A stretch of 43,783 bases of DNA from Enterococcus sp. DIV0660C (GTDB lineage: Bacteria > Bacillota > Bacilli > Lactobacillales > Enterococcaceae). Of the stretch, positions 24,677 to 34,892 are shown in pieces. The notes beneath the pieces are model-generated. The model made no database searches and was not told the origin of the DNA. It was given only the letters and a program-made list of their open reading frames with translations. The first letter of the stretch is position 1. The number at the start of each line of letters is the position of its first letter. Location of the stretch: assembly GCF_017316125.1 (NCBI RefSeq), contig NZ_JAFLWA010000005.1, positions 1-43,783 on the forward strand. Reading direction: 5' to 3'. A program made the translations under genes and the position numbers.

Positions 24677-25597
24677 TCACTTCCCTTCCTCAAAATAATG
24701 ATGTTCTTTCAAAAACCGTTCAGCAACGACAGAAGGTTCTACCAAATTGTTGTCTGCCTCATAATTTAGTTTTTGCATTTCCTCTGTAGTGATCGTACCA
24801 CCTAATTTCTGTAAAGCTTCTTCCAGATGAGGCGTGTCTTTTAAGACCTGGTTCGCAACGACCGGTGCAGCGTCATAAGGTGGGAAGAAACTTAAATCAT
24901 CTTCTAGCATCACTAAATCATAACTTGCAATTCGCCCATCAGTAGAATAACCCAATACGATGTCCATTTTTCCCGCTTCAACAGCGTCATAGACTAAGCC
25001 AATCTGCATCGGCAAAATCGATTCAAATGAAAAACCATAAGTTTCTTGGAAACCATCATAGCCATCGCCTTTACGGTTGATCCAAGAAGTATCGACACCA
25101 GCAACGAGTTCATTCGCTACATTTTTCAAATCACTGACTTTCTTTAGGTTGTATTTTTCAGCTGTGTCTTTGCGAACGAGAAAGACGTACGTGTTTTCAA
25201 AGCCATAAGAAGGGAACCATGTTTGATTGTAACGTTTTTCAAATTCCTCTTTTACTATGGCAAATGCTTTTTTAGGATCTTTTTCAGGTGGTAATCCTAA
25301 GGTAGTCGTTAAGTCTGTTCCTGTATAACGCGCCGCGGAAATTGAAGCATCACCGTTGATCATCGCTTGGTGATTGATCGTTGTTGTTGCTAAATTATTG
25401 ATAATCGTTGTGTTTTTGTCGGTATAATGTTCGACCATTCCAGCAACCATTCCAGCAAGAATTTGTGCTTCTGAAGTAATTCCACCAGTAATTGAGATGG
25501 TTTGGTCATCCGTATTACTTGCCAAACCTGGCAAAGAACAGCTACCGAGAATGAGTGAGAGACCAAAAAGTAAAATGAGTTGTTTTAATCGTTTCAT
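24677..25597 (-). CDS. opuCC: OpuC-type substrate-binding lipoprotein
   Basis: A 306-aa extracytoplasmic binding protein. The first 20 residues form a lipoprotein signal with lipobox LGSC (Cys20). The mature part has the OpuAC fold signatures ([23 protein letters not shown], the [28 protein letters not shown] segment, [17 protein letters not shown]). It binds glycine betaine, carnitine or choline-type osmolytes; which one is not readable. It overlaps opuCB by 4 bases (ATGA), indicating coupled translation. Confidence 0.9.
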   Translation of the reverse strand: MKRLKQLILLFGLSLILGSCSLPGLASNTDDQTISITGGITSEAQILAGMVAGMVEHYTDKNTTIINNLATTTINHQAMINGDASISAARYTGTDLTTTLGLPPEKDPKKAFAIVKEEFEKRYNQTWFPSYGFENTYVFLVRKDTAEKYNLKKVSDLKNVANELVAGVDTSWINRKGDGYDGFQETYGFSFESILPMQIGLVYDAVEAGKMDIVLGYSTDGRIASYDLVMLEDDLSFFPPYDAAPVVANQVLKDTPHLEEALQKLGGTITTEEMQKLNYEADNNLVEPSVVAERFLKEHHYFEEGK

Positions 25598-26235
25598 TCA
25601 TCATTCTCCTTTCTAAGTGCAATCGGAGTGAGCCGTGTTTCTAACAAACCAAGTAAAAAGTCTGCAAGTAAGGCCAAAATAGTTACAGGAATCGTTCCAG
25701 CAAAAATTAAATCTGGTTGATAATTATTTAAACCGCTAAAAATCAGATCACCTAAACCACCAGCACCAATGTAAGAGGCTAAAGTTGCCCAAGCAATCAC
25801 ATAGACTGCGGCCAAACGAATCCCTGCCATAATAGTTGGCATTGCAATAGGTAGTTCCACAGAAATAATAGATTGCAGATTCGTCATACCCATTCCTTTG
25901 GCGACATCTCGATAGTTCCAATCTACATTTTTCATCCCAATATAAGTGTTTCGTAAAATAGGTAATAGTGAATAAATAAAGAGGGCAATAATTGCGGGTG
26001 TTTTTCCAACGCCTAGTAAAGGTATCATCAAAGCTAACAATGCCAAAGAAGGAACTGTTTGAAGTGCGCTACTAATACCAATCACAATCGTTGCCGCTTT
26101 TTGAAAACGAGTCAAAAGAATCCCTAGCGGAACTGCGACCAAAATACCAAGTGCTAAAGCGAAGAAAGAAATATAAAGATGTTCAGCACTTTTTGTTAAT
26201 ATTTCAGCGCCATGCTGATTAAAAAACTGCTGCAT
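25594..26235 (-). CDS. opuCB: OpuC-type ABC transporter permease (first)
   Basis: A 213-aa permease with about five helices and the loop [27 protein letters not shown] that contacts the ATPase. It begins 3 bases after the opuCA stop and overlaps opuCC by 4 bases. It is homologous to OpuCD, as expected for the heterodimeric OpuC channel. Confidence 0.88.
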   Translation of the reverse strand: MQQFFNQHGAEILTKSAEHLYISFFALALGILVAVPLGILLTRFQKAATIVIGISSALQTVPSLALLALMIPLLGVGKTPAIIALFIYSLLPILRNTYIGMKNVDWNYRDVAKGMGMTNLQSIISVELPIAMPTIMAGIRLAAVYVIAWATLASYIGAGGLGDLIFSGLNNYQPDLIFAGTIPVTILALLADFLLGLLETRLTPIALRKENDE

Positions 26236-26238
26236 GAG

Positions 26239-27414
26239 CTAGACCTCCTTTGTTTCTGCAGGCTTCGTCGACTCAATCGCATCTGTGATGGATTGCTCTT
26301 CTCCCCAAATAACATCGTAAACAATATCGACAAGTGAAGCACGCGTTAAGATGCCAACTACTCGGTTTCGATCATCAACGACAGGGACGTATTTTAGTCC
26401 ACGTTTTAAAATCCGTTGTAAAGTGTCACGTAAATAAGCAGATTCTTTTACGTAAAATACATGAGGATTTAAGATGTCTCCTACACTTGAAACTTTGCCA
26501 CGTTTTCGGTCAAGAGTCTCAACATCGATGAAGCCTTTTAGTACATTGGAATTGTCTGTTACTAAAAGGGTATCCACACGTTTTTCACGCATGAGTTTGA
26601 TTGCTTCTTGCAATGATTTTTCCGGCGTAATCGAAATGGCCGTATTCAACATTACTTCGTTAACGCGAGTCGTGTCTGGTTTTGCTTGCAGCAAACGATC
26701 CTCACCAATTAGTTCTTCCACGAATTCATTGGCTGGGTTACGTAAAATATTTTCTGGTGTATCAAACTGGATCACTTTTCCTTCACTCATGATAGCGATT
26801 CGACTTGCCAGTTTCAATGCTTCGTCCATATCATGAGTAACAAAGACAATCGTTTTTCCCAAGCGTTCTTGCAAGTCTTTCACCAAATCTTGCAATGCGT
26901 CACGAGTAATGGGATCGAGTGCGCCAAATGGTTCATCCATCAAAATAATATCTTGATTAGCAGCTAATGCTCGAACAACACCAATCCGTTGCTGTTGTCC
27001 ACCAGATAGTTCACTTGGATAGCGGTCAAGCATCTCACGAGGTAATTCGACAAGGTCAATCATTTTTTCGGCAGTTTTATTTCGTTCTTCTTGACTGACT
27101 TTGAGTAACTTTTGAACAAGTGTGATATTTTCTCTAATGGTCATGTGTGGCATTAAACCAATATTTTGGATAACGTAACCGATTTGTCGGCGCAACTCAA
27201 CGGGATTGATATCTAGGATGTTTTTCCCATCGATTAAAATCTTTCCTTTAGACGGGTCAGTCATTCGATTAATCATACGCATTGTCGTTGTTTTTCCACT
27301 ACCACTGGTTCCGATAAAGCAGATGAATTCTCCTTTTTCAAACGAAAGATTCACATCATCGACAGCCACTTTGTTTCCTTTATAAATTTTTGATACATGT
27401 TGAAATTCAATCAA
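26239..27414 (-). CDS. opuCA: OpuC-type ABC transporter ATPase with CBS domains
   Basis: The 391-aa ATPase of a compatible-solute importer. It has GTSGSGKTT (Walker A, 35-43), LSGGQQQRIGVVRA (signature), ILMDEPFGALDP (Walker B) and the THDMDEAL switch. Two C-terminal CBS domains follow (about 255-370); in OpuA/OpuC proteins these sense ionic strength or bind c-di-AMP. The start is TTG at 27414, with GAGGTGAG about 7 bases upstream. First gene of opuCABCD, which should import betaine-type osmoprotectants under high osmolarity. Confidence 0.92.
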   Translation of the reverse strand: MIEFQHVSKIYKGNKVAVDDVNLSFEKGEFICFIGTSGSGKTTTMRMINRMTDPSKGKILIDGKNILDINPVELRRQIGYVIQNIGLMPHMTIRENITLVQKLLKVSQEERNKTAEKMIDLVELPREMLDRYPSELSGGQQQRIGVVRALAANQDIILMDEPFGALDPITRDALQDLVKDLQERLGKTIVFVTHDMDEALKLASRIAIMSEGKVIQFDTPENILRNPANEFVEELIGEDRLLQAKPDTTRVNEVMLNTAISITPEKSLQEAIKLMREKRVDTLLVTDNSNVLKGFIDVETLDRKRGKVSSVGDILNPHVFYVKESAYLRDTLQRILKRGLKYVPVVDDRNRVVGILTRASLVDIVYDVIWGEEQSITDAIESTKPAETKEV

Positions 27415-27458
27415 AATTTCTCACCTCAAATTATCATTTTTTTAATCTTCACATAACT

Positions 27459-27487
27459 AGTATGGCTGAAAATTCGTTAACATACAA
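27459..27487 (-). promoter_or_regulatory. opuC operon promoter
   Basis: On the minus strand, TTGTAT (27482-27487), a 17-base spacer and CATACT (27459-27464), about 45 bases before opuCA. Confidence 0.6.
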
Positions 27488-27626
27488 ATCGAAGGGTTTG
27501 GAAGAAAAAAATTTTTCGTTTCAACATGGAATTATATGGACAAAAAAGTATAGGCGAAGCTGTTCGCCAAGTTTCTGAAAAAGTGTTAGAATAGCTGAAG
27601 ATAAATGACCAGAAAGAGTGGATAAG

Positions 27627-28658
27627 ATGTTAACAACAGAGGATTTTGATTTTGATTTGCCAGAAGAACTCATTGCACAAACACCGTTAAAAAATCGTGA
27701 CCAATCACGTTTGTTAGTGGTAGACCGTACAACAGGAGAGTTAGAAGATAAACATTTCCATGATATTATTGATGAATTGAACCCGGGGGATGCCCTAGTC
27801 ATGAATGACACGCGCGTACTACCTGCACGCTTATATGGGGAAAAGCCAGATACTGGTGCTCATCTGGAAGTATTACTTTTAACGAATACAGAAGGGGATA
27901 CATGGGAAACGTTGATCAAACCAGCTAAACGTGCCAAAGTAGGTACAACGATTTCGTTTGGCGATGGTCGACTAAAAGCTGTGGTGGAAGAAGAACTAGA
28001 ACACGGCGGACGTATCATTACGTTTAAATATGACGGAATTTTTCTTGAAATTTTAGAATCGCTGGGTGAAATGCCTTTGCCACCTTATATCAAAGAACGC
28101 CTAGAAGACCCAGATCGTTACCAAACAGTGTACGCCAAAGAAAATGGTTCTGCGGCAGCCCCAACAGCGGGATTACATTTTACAAAAGAACTATTGGAAG
28201 AAATTGAAGCCAAAGGAATTGAATTAGTCTATTTGACACTTCATGTTGGCTTAGGAACGTTCCGTCCAGTTAGTGTGGATAAGATTGAAGATCATCACAT
28301 GCATAGTGAATTTTATCGATTAACAGACGATGCTGCGAAACGTTTGAACCAAGTTCGCAAGAATGGTGGGAAAATCGTAGCAGTAGGAACCACTTCGATT
28401 CGGACGTTAGAAACAATTGGAACGAAGTTCAATGGTGAAATCAAAGCAGACAGTGGTTGGACCGAAATTTTTATTACACCAGGTTATGAGTTTAAAGTAG
28501 TCCAAGCATTCTCAACAAACTTCCATTTGCCAAAATCAACATTGGTTATGTTAGTAAGCGCGTTTGCTGGTCGTGAATTGATTCTGTCTGCATACCAACA
28601 TGCGATTGACGAACGTTACCGCTTCTTTAGCTTTGGTGATGCGATGTTTGTCAAATAA
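27627..28658 (+). CDS. queA: tRNA preQ1(34) S-adenosylmethionine ribosyltransferase-isomerase
   Basis: Converts preQ1 in the anticodon of tRNA to epoxyqueuosine using the ribosyl part of SAM. It is 343 aa. The start [21 protein letters not shown] and later [33 protein letters not shown] and [10 protein letters not shown] are the conserved blocks. ATG 27627 is preferred to the in-frame GTG at 27618 because AAAGAG is then 10 bases upstream and the protein begins as family members do. tgt, which performs the preceding step, lies 4 kb downstream. Confidence 0.95.
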   Translation: MLTTEDFDFDLPEELIAQTPLKNRDQSRLLVVDRTTGELEDKHFHDIIDELNPGDALVMNDTRVLPARLYGEKPDTGAHLEVLLLTNTEGDTWETLIKPAKRAKVGTTISFGDGRLKAVVEEELEHGGRIITFKYDGIFLEILESLGEMPLPPYIKERLEDPDRYQTVYAKENGSAAAPTAGLHFTKELLEEIEAKGIELVYLTLHVGLGTFRPVSVDKIEDHHMHSEFYRLTDDAAKRLNQVRKNGGKIVAVGTTSIRTLETIGTKFNGEIKADSGWTEIFITPGYEFKVVQAFSTNFHLPKSTLVMLVSAFAGRELILSAYQHAIDERYRFFSFGDAMFVK

Positions 28659-28677
28659 ATTTCCAAATGAACACAAA

Positions 28678-28712
28678 AGAGTGAACGATTCTCGATCGTT
28701 CACTCTTTTTTT
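28678..28712 (+). terminator. terminator of queA
   Basis: Perfect 12-bp stem AGAGTGAACGAT / ATCGTTCACTCT with a 4-base loop, followed by TTTTTTT. Confidence 0.92.
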
Positions 28713-28746
28713 CTAGAAAAAAGTTCTATGTAGTTTTCGACGAAAT

Positions 28747-28776
28747 AAAAAAAGCTGGACTCTCGACAAGTCCAGC
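28747..28776 (-). terminator. leftward terminator of an orphan unit
   Basis: GCTGGACT / AGTCCAGC around a 7-base loop; read leftward it is followed by TTTTTTT. It faces away from queA and so must serve the leftward transcript starting near 29147. Confidence 0.85.
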
Positions 28777-29147
28777 CTCTGTATTTCGGAAGGAATCAAA
28801 TAAGTAGAATTTTTGTTACTTTCCATGATACATGTAAAGCACTTTGTTGAATTTCTTCTTGATAAACAAAAAATCTTGTTTTCGTTACATCTTCAACACT
28901 CATTGACACATCTTTTACTAGTATTCAATTTTCAGATGTTCACTGTTTATTTTACGTATCTTTGTTACTTCTGGTTTTGGGAAACGAATCATCCAAACTT
29001 TTTATACGCATTCACTATTTTCATCAATTTGACGCTGTGTACTTCACACGTATACTTGGTGAAACCTGTACTTCTAACAACTTTGTTTGCTTACAATACT
29101 TCATCGAGAAATTCTTCGACTTATTTGATGTTATCCTCCTTCCTTAC
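28777..29147 (-). ncRNA. orphan leftward transcript, noncoding RNA or decayed gene
   Basis: Bounded by a textbook leftward promoter (29154-29182) and a terminator (28747-28776), so a transcript of about 400 bases is expected. An AAGGAGG (29136-29142) is present near its 5' end, but the frames after it close within a few codons. Only short frames follow in different registers (26, 24 and 35 codons, the last ending near 28800). This fits a regulatory RNA or a gene destroyed by several frameshifts. The interval 28659-29325 holds no other gene. Confidence 0.5.
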
Positions 29148-29153
29148 ACCTAT

Positions 29154-29182
29154 ATAATAGCATATTTTGTTAGCGCTTGCAA
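29154..29182 (-). promoter_or_regulatory. strong leftward promoter of the orphan unit
   Basis: On the minus strand, TTGCAA (29177-29182), a 17-base spacer and TATTAT (29154-29159). The word GCTTGCAA is repeated at 29175 and 29190 on the plus strand. Confidence 0.75.
29168..29181. promoter_or_regulatory. cre-like CcpA site
   Basis: TGTTAGCGCTTGCA matches the catabolite-responsive element consensus TGWNANCGNTNWCA with one mismatch on either strand. It overlaps the -35 box of the leftward promoter, a repressing position. The P-type ATPase promoter lies about 80 bases to the right. Confidence 0.6.
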
Positions 29183-29252
29183 ACAGAATGCTTGCAATTT
29201 TGTGCCTTTTTTATGAACAAAATCCATAAATTGTCCGAAATAGTTTATTAAG

Positions 29253-29282
29253 TTGAAAAAAATAAAAAAATGATGTTATATT
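29253..29282 (+). promoter_or_regulatory. candidate promoter of the P-type ATPase
   Basis: TTGAAA (29253-29258), an 18-base spacer and TATATT (29277-29282); a TAATAT alternative follows at 29283. Confidence 0.5.
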
Positions 29283-29325
29283 TAATATAGGATTATTATT
29301 TAATGAAGAATAAAGGAGGAATAGG

Positions 29326-31968
29326 ATGGAAGAATATAAAAAAACAGTGAGAGAAGTCCGAGAAGAAACCAATGTAAACTTAGAGCGTGGATTGACTTCC
29401 CAAGAAGCAACTAAGCGAAGCAAGGAACAGGGGCCTAACCGTTTTGATGAAGCAAAGAAAGAATCATTAGCCAGAAAATTTTTTAGAAGCTTAGCCGATT
29501 TTACAACAATTATTTTATTAGTTGCTGCTGTAATTTCTTTTTACACGGCCTTTGCAACAGAACATGGAGATTTGTTTGAAGGTCTGTTGATTATCGCTAT
29601 CGTTGTCATCAACTCTGCACTTACAATTGTTCAAGAAGGAAATGCAGAAAAAGCTTTAGAATCGTTACAGGATATGAATAAGCAGACTGCGCTAGTTTTA
29701 CGAGATGGTAAACGTGAACAAGTTGATGCCGAACAATTAGTTGTTGGAGATATCTTGATTTTAGAGTCTGGGGCAACCATTCCTGCAGATGCTCGTTTGA
29801 TTCAAAGTTCACAACTTCGAGTGGAAGAATCGGCGTTGACTGGTGAGAGCGAAGCAGTTGAAAAAGATGCCACTTATGTTAGCGAAGAAGAAGTACCTCT
29901 AGGTGATCAAATCAATATGGTCTTTAAAGGATGTAGTGTAGCTGCCGGTCGTGGTCAAGCAATTGTTACGGCAATTGGGATGCAAACTGAAATGGGAAAA
30001 ATTGCTGGACTATTAAGTGGCGATATGATGCAGAAAACACCTTTACAAGTTCGCTTGAATCAGTTAGGTAAACGAATTAGTTTTATTGCATTAGGAGCTG
30101 CTGCATTAGTCTTCATTATTGGTGAACTGCAAGGGGAACCATTACTAGAAATGTTTATGACGTCTGTCTCTTTAGCAGTTGCTGCAGTACCAGAAACATT
30201 GACAGTTATCGTGACATTGACTTTAGCATTTGGTGTTCAGAAAATGGCAAAAAAACATGCAATTATTCGTCAACTGCCTGCAGTTGAAACATTAGGAACA
30301 GCTAACGTAATTTGTTCTGATAAGACGGGAACTTTAACCCAAAATAAAATGCGTGTGCGTCGAGTTTGGAGTCGCGGAGATGAAGTTACTGACACAGAAG
30401 ATGCTATGACAGATAGTGCGATGGAAGTCTTGAAAATGGCAGCTTTGTGTACAGATGTAAGTGTTGAAAAAGAAAACGATGAGCTAATTATCAAAGGCAA
30501 TCCAACAGAAGCCGCAATTGTGCGTGCAGTGGAAGAAAACTATCATACAAAAGCAGAGTTGGAAGAAAATTATCCTCGAATTGGAGAATTGCCGTTTGAC
30601 TCAGAGCGAAAAATGATGACAACGGTACATAAGATGGGAAAAAAATATATTTCCATTACTAAAGGTGCTTTTGATGTATTAGCTCCGCGTTTCCGTTATG
30701 GAGATATCGAACAAGCGACAGTTGTCAATGACCGTTTCGGAAAACGTGCACTCCGCGTGATTGCAGTTGGCTTTGCTGTCTATGATGAAGAACCACAAGA
30801 TATTCGTTCAGAAGTCTTAGAAAAAGATTTACGTTTGATTGGTTTGATTGGTATGATTGATCCACCTCGTCCAGAAAGTAAAGGAGCAATCGCTCGTGCG
30901 AAAAAGGCTGGAATCAAAACAGTAATGATTACTGGTGACCATGTGGTGACAGCGAGTGCGATTGCTAAAGAACTTGGGATTCTGGAACATTCTTCTGAAG
31001 CTTTAACAGGTGCAGAACTACATGCGTTGACGGATGAAGAATTAGATGAACGAGTGAAAGAATTGGCTGTTTATGCACGAGTAACGCCAGAAGATAAAAT
31101 CAGGATCGTCAAATCATGGCAACGAACGGGTGCGGTTGTGGCGATGACTGGTGACGGAGTAAATGATGCGCCTGCGTTAAAAGCAAGTGATGTTGGCTGC
31201 GCCATGGGAATCACTGGAACGGATGTAGCTCAAAGTGCGTCTGATATGATTTTAACCGATGATAATTTTGCAACGATTGTCGATGCAGTTAGCCAAGGTC
31301 GTTCTGTTTATCAAAATATTCGAAAAGCAATCAACTTCCTTTTGAGTTGTAATATCTCAGAAATTTTCATTGTGTTGATTGCTATGCTTCTAGGATGGGG
31401 CGCGCCATTTACGGCAGTTCAATTATTATTTGTCAACGTAGTAGCTGATGGCCTACCAGGATTTGCGCTTGGAAGAGAGCCAGCAGAAGCAGGAATTATG
31501 GATCAAATGCCAATTCCTCGGAATGAGGGGATCTTTGCGCGCGGATTGTGGCAAAAAATTGCAGTGAATGCAAGTGTGTTTACGGTTGTGACACTCTTCG
31601 GATACTATTTAGGAAGTTTTGTTGATACAATCAGTCCTTGGGTCGATGCTAGTCAAGAAGTTGGTCAAACAGTTGCTTTTCTAGTATTAGCTTACTCTTC
31701 CATTTTGCATGTCTTTAATGTGCGAAGTAGCCAATCCATATTTAAGGTCAATTTATCTTCAAATAAATCATTATTAGAAATGGCAGTGTTGGCGGTAGTG
31801 ATTACTACGGCAATGGCACTATTCCCATTCACACAAGAACTTTTTGGACTTGTTCATATTAGTTTGAATCATTGGTTACTGGTATTCATTTTATCAGTCA
31901 CACCAATTGCAGTGAGTGAACTAATTAAGTTCCATCAACTGCCAGATGTGGACGATGAAGAAGAATAA
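29326..31968 (+). CDS. P2-type cation-transporting ATPase
   Basis: An 880-aa P-type ATPase resembling PacL/PMR1-type calcium pumps. It has an N-terminal cation-ATPase domain, TGES (172-175), the phosphorylated Asp332 in CSDKTGTLT, KGAFD in the nucleotide domain, and TGDGVNDAPALK. About ten transmembrane helices are present. Helix 4 reads VPETLTVIVT: the Glu equivalent to SERCA Glu309 is kept, but the usual PEGLPAVV pattern is altered. Helix 6 reads NVVADGLPG, keeping the Asn and Asp. Ca2+ export is the best guess, but Mg2+, Mn2+ or Na+ cannot be excluded. AGGAGG precedes the ATG; monocistronic. Confidence 0.88.
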   Translation: MEEYKKTVREVREETNVNLERGLTSQEATKRSKEQGPNRFDEAKKESLARKFFRSLADFTTIILLVAAVISFYTAFATEHGDLFEGLLIIAIVVINSALTIVQEGNAEKALESLQDMNKQTALVLRDGKREQVDAEQLVVGDILILESGATIPADARLIQSSQLRVEESALTGESEAVEKDATYVSEEEVPLGDQINMVFKGCSVAAGRGQAIVTAIGMQTEMGKIAGLLSGDMMQKTPLQVRLNQLGKRISFIALGAAALVFIIGELQGEPLLEMFMTSVSLAVAAVPETLTVIVTLTLAFGVQKMAKKHAIIRQLPAVETLGTANVICSDKTGTLTQNKMRVRRVWSRGDEVTDTEDAMTDSAMEVLKMAALCTDVSVEKENDELIIKGNPTEAAIVRAVEENYHTKAELEENYPRIGELPFDSERKMMTTVHKMGKKYISITKGAFDVLAPRFRYGDIEQATVVNDRFGKRALRVIAVGFAVYDEEPQDIRSEVLEKDLRLIGLIGMIDPPRPESKGAIARAKKAGIKTVMITGDHVVTASAIAKELGILEHSSEALTGAELHALTDEELDERVKELAVYARVTPEDKIRIVKSWQRTGAVVAMTGDGVNDAPALKASDVGCAMGITGTDVAQSASDMILTDDNFATIVDAVSQGRSVYQNIRKAINFLLSCNISEIFIVLIAMLLGWGAPFTAVQLLFVNVVADGLPGFALGREPAEAGIMDQMPIPRNEGIFARGLWQKIAVNASVFTVVTLFGYYLGSFVDTISPWVDASQEVGQTVAFLVLAYSSILHVFNVRSSQSIFKVNLSSNKSLLEMAVLAVVITTAMALFPFTQELFGLVHISLNHWLLVFILSVTPIAVSELIKFHQLPDVDDEEE

Positions 31969-31983
31969 ATAAAAAATGAACAC

Positions 31984-32015
31984 AAAAAAGCTGCGGTTAC
32001 TAACCGCAGCTTTTT
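31984..32015. terminator. bidirectional terminator
   Basis: AAAAAAGCTGCGGTT / AACCGCAGCTTTTT with a 3-base loop, between the converging ATPase and DUF975 genes. Confidence 0.92.
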
Positions 32016-32033
32016 GTATACCTGTTGTGAAGC

Positions 32034-32744
32034 TTAGTACGCAACGTCTTTTGGCAATTCATTGTAGAAAGCAGCTTTTGTTGCTGTAATATACGGATTC
32101 AACCATAAGTAGCCGATTCCTGCGGTCATCAATGCAAGAATATGCCAACCGATAAATGATAAATCCAACCAGAACAATTTTCCTTTGTAACCATCCATTA
32201 GCTTGCGACTTGCTGTAATCGTATCAAGCACACGAGGTTTTTGTCCTGTTTCTTGAATCGTGTCGTAGTAGATAAAGTAGCTTTGAGAGTAAGCATAACT
32301 TTTGATAATCCCAGGGATAATAAACAACAATGTCCATAATGTAGTGAATAACCAAATCAAAATGGCTAGGCCAATAATGCCTCCAATAAAGAGACCTGAA
32401 AATCCACGGAATGCATCTTTAAATGGTTCAATTTGTGATTTTTGTCCACGTAGCACATCAAGGTAAGTCCAAGAAATACCACTCATAAACAATGCAGAAA
32501 TAATGCCGGAAACAACTCCGCCACCACTGCTGCCAGCACTAGAACCGCCATTGTCATTCACCATCGTTTCCTGAAGACTTGTAACATCTGACATACTTGC
32601 AATAAACAAGATGAATGGTACAAGAATCAAAAGAATAAGTGCTATAGCAATTAATGACGGAATTAAATTCAATAATACCGCTTGCCCCCAACGACCTTTC
32701 AAACTAGCTTTTGCTTGTGATTTTAATTCAGCAGAAGATTTCAT
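32034..32744 (-). CDS. DUF975 family membrane protein
   Basis: A 236-aa protein of the DUF975 family. It begins with the family's SAELKSQAKASLKGRWGQAVL amphipathic segment and has about five to six hydrophobic stretches. A Gly/Ser-rich loop (NDNGGSSAGSSGGG, about 63-76) lies between the first and second. The later IIPGIIKSYAYSQSYFIYYD and ASRKLMDGYKGKLFWLDLSFIGW segments are typical. Function unknown. AAAGGAG lies upstream of the ATG. Confidence 0.85.
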   Translation of the reverse strand: MKSSAELKSQAKASLKGRWGQAVLLNLIPSLIAIALILLILVPFILFIASMSDVTSLQETMVNDNGGSSAGSSGGGVVSGIISALFMSGISWTYLDVLRGQKSQIEPFKDAFRGFSGLFIGGIIGLAILIWLFTTLWTLLFIIPGIIKSYAYSQSYFIYYDTIQETGQKPRVLDTITASRKLMDGYKGKLFWLDLSFIGWHILALMTAGIGYLWLNPYITATKAAFYNELPKDVAY

Positions 32745-32777
32745 CTATTTTTCACTCCTTTTCCATAAGTTAAAATT

Positions 32778-32786
32778 ATTATAACA
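32778..32786 (-). promoter_or_regulatory. extended -10 promoter of the DUF975 gene
   Basis: On the minus strand, TGTTATAAT, a perfect -10 with a TGn extension; the -35 is weak. Confidence 0.55.
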
Positions 32787-32881
32787 AAGATTAACTTTTT
32801 TGCCTCTCTTCTTGCATTGCTTGTTCCAGAAATACTTCTAAAAAAAGAGGATTAAATAGAACAAGAGCCACAGATAAACTC

Positions 32882-32910
32882 TTGCAAAAAAGTGCTGAAA
32901 CGATTATGAT
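32882..32910 (+). promoter_or_regulatory. tgt promoter
   Basis: TTGCAA (32882-32887), a 17-base spacer and TATGAT (32905-32910), 45 bases before tgt. Confidence 0.75.
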
Positions 32911-32955
32911 TGTGTGAGTTGTCAACGCTATTTTATAGAGAAAGTAGGGAATTGA

Positions 32956-34101
<1,146 letters not shown>

Positions 34102-34200
34102 ATTCATGAATTTTATGTGAAATTTAAGTAAAAAGCTAGTGTAGATAGTACTTTTTATGCTAAAGTGGTTTTTGTAGATAGATTGAGTGAGGTGAAAAAA

Positions 34201-34578
34201 ATGGGATCATTACCAATGATTGTGATGTTCGTTGCGTTGTTAGCGATGTGGTACTTTATGTCACGTACACAAAAGAAACAACAACAAGAACGTCAAAATT
34301 TGTTAGATAGTATGAAACCAGGTGATGCAGTTGTTACAATTGGCGGCTTGCATGGCGTAATTTCAGAAATCGATGAAGACAAACGGACAGTGGTTTTAGA
34401 CTGCGAAGGTATCTTCTTAGAGTTTGACCGTGCGTCAATCAAAACGGTTAAACCAGGAGTGACTGTAGAAAACGATGCTACGGTGACAACTGTCGAAGAA
34501 CCAGTTGATGCAAAAGAAGAAACAATCACTGAAGAAGTAACAGAAGTAGTTTCTGAAGACAACAAAGACGAAAAATGA
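34201..34578 (+). CDS. yajC: preprotein translocase accessory protein YajC
   Basis: A 125-aa single-pass membrane protein associated with the Sec translocon. One N-terminal helix (LPMIVMFVALLAMWYFM, about 4-20) is followed by a basic RTQKKQQQERQ stretch, the conserved LLDSMKPGDAVVTIGGLHGVI region and an acidic Glu/Asp-rich tail. The ATG at 34201 is chosen because GAGTGAGGTGA stands just before it; an upstream in-frame GTG-initiated extension (from 34165) has no support. Confidence 0.93.
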   Translation: MGSLPMIVMFVALLAMWYFMSRTQKKQQQERQNLLDSMKPGDAVVTIGGLHGVISEIDEDKRTVVLDCEGIFLEFDRASIKTVKPGVTVENDATVTTVEEPVDAKEETITEEVTEVVSEDNKDEK

Positions 34579-34608
34579 GCATAAGCTCTACAATTATTTT
34601 TCATCTGA

Positions 34609-34647
34609 AGAGGTACAGCTATTTAATTAGTTGTGCCTCTTTTTTTA
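34609..34647 (+). terminator. terminator of yajC
   Basis: AGAGGTACAGCT / AGTTGTGCCTCT with an 8-base loop, followed by TTTTTTT. Confidence 0.85.
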
Positions 34648-34785
34648 TTTGAAAAACAAAAGCATGAGAACAAGTTCAATAGTGAACGTGACAACCAAAT
34701 AAAAAATATTTTTTTCTAAGACAATGAAAAAAATATTGATAGCTAGATAACTTTATAATATCAGTGTTTATCTTTATTTTTAAAA

Positions 34786-34803
34786 CTGTGAAAAAAATCA
34801 CAA
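34786..34803. promoter_or_regulatory. Rex box 1 upstream of adhE
   Basis: CTGTGAAAAAAATCACAA matches the Rex operator pattern TTGTGANNNNNNTCACAA with one change. It lies just upstream of the -35 box. Confidence 0.7.
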
Positions 34804-34810
34804 AAAACTA

Positions 34811-34839
34811 TTTACAACAAAAATAAATTATTGTATGAT
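34811..34839 (+). promoter_or_regulatory. adhE promoter
   Basis: TTTACA (34811-34816), a 17-base spacer and TATGAT (34834-34839), with Rex-like boxes on both sides. Confidence 0.75.
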
Positions 34840-34844
34840 ACATA

Positions 34845-34860
34845 TGTGAAATAATTAACA
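34845..34860. promoter_or_regulatory. Rex box 2 at the adhE start site
   Basis: TGTGAAATAATTAACA differs from the Rex consensus TGTGAAATAWTTCACA by one base. It covers the expected transcription start. Confidence 0.7.
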
Positions 34861-34892
34861 AACAATAAGTGATACCCACTAGGAGGAAGACA

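Noticed and set aside
28813-29216. Rightward frames of 84 and 114 codons in the queA-ATPase gap.
   Set aside because: No ribosome binding site or promoter in that direction, and the products are hydrophobic shadows of AT-rich DNA; the signals present are all leftward.
34711-34745. AT-rich near-repeats (AAAAAATATT and its complement) upstream of adhE as a replication-type or mobile element feature.
   Set aside because: Low-complexity AT sequence of the kind common upstream of strong promoters; no terminal repeats or target duplications.
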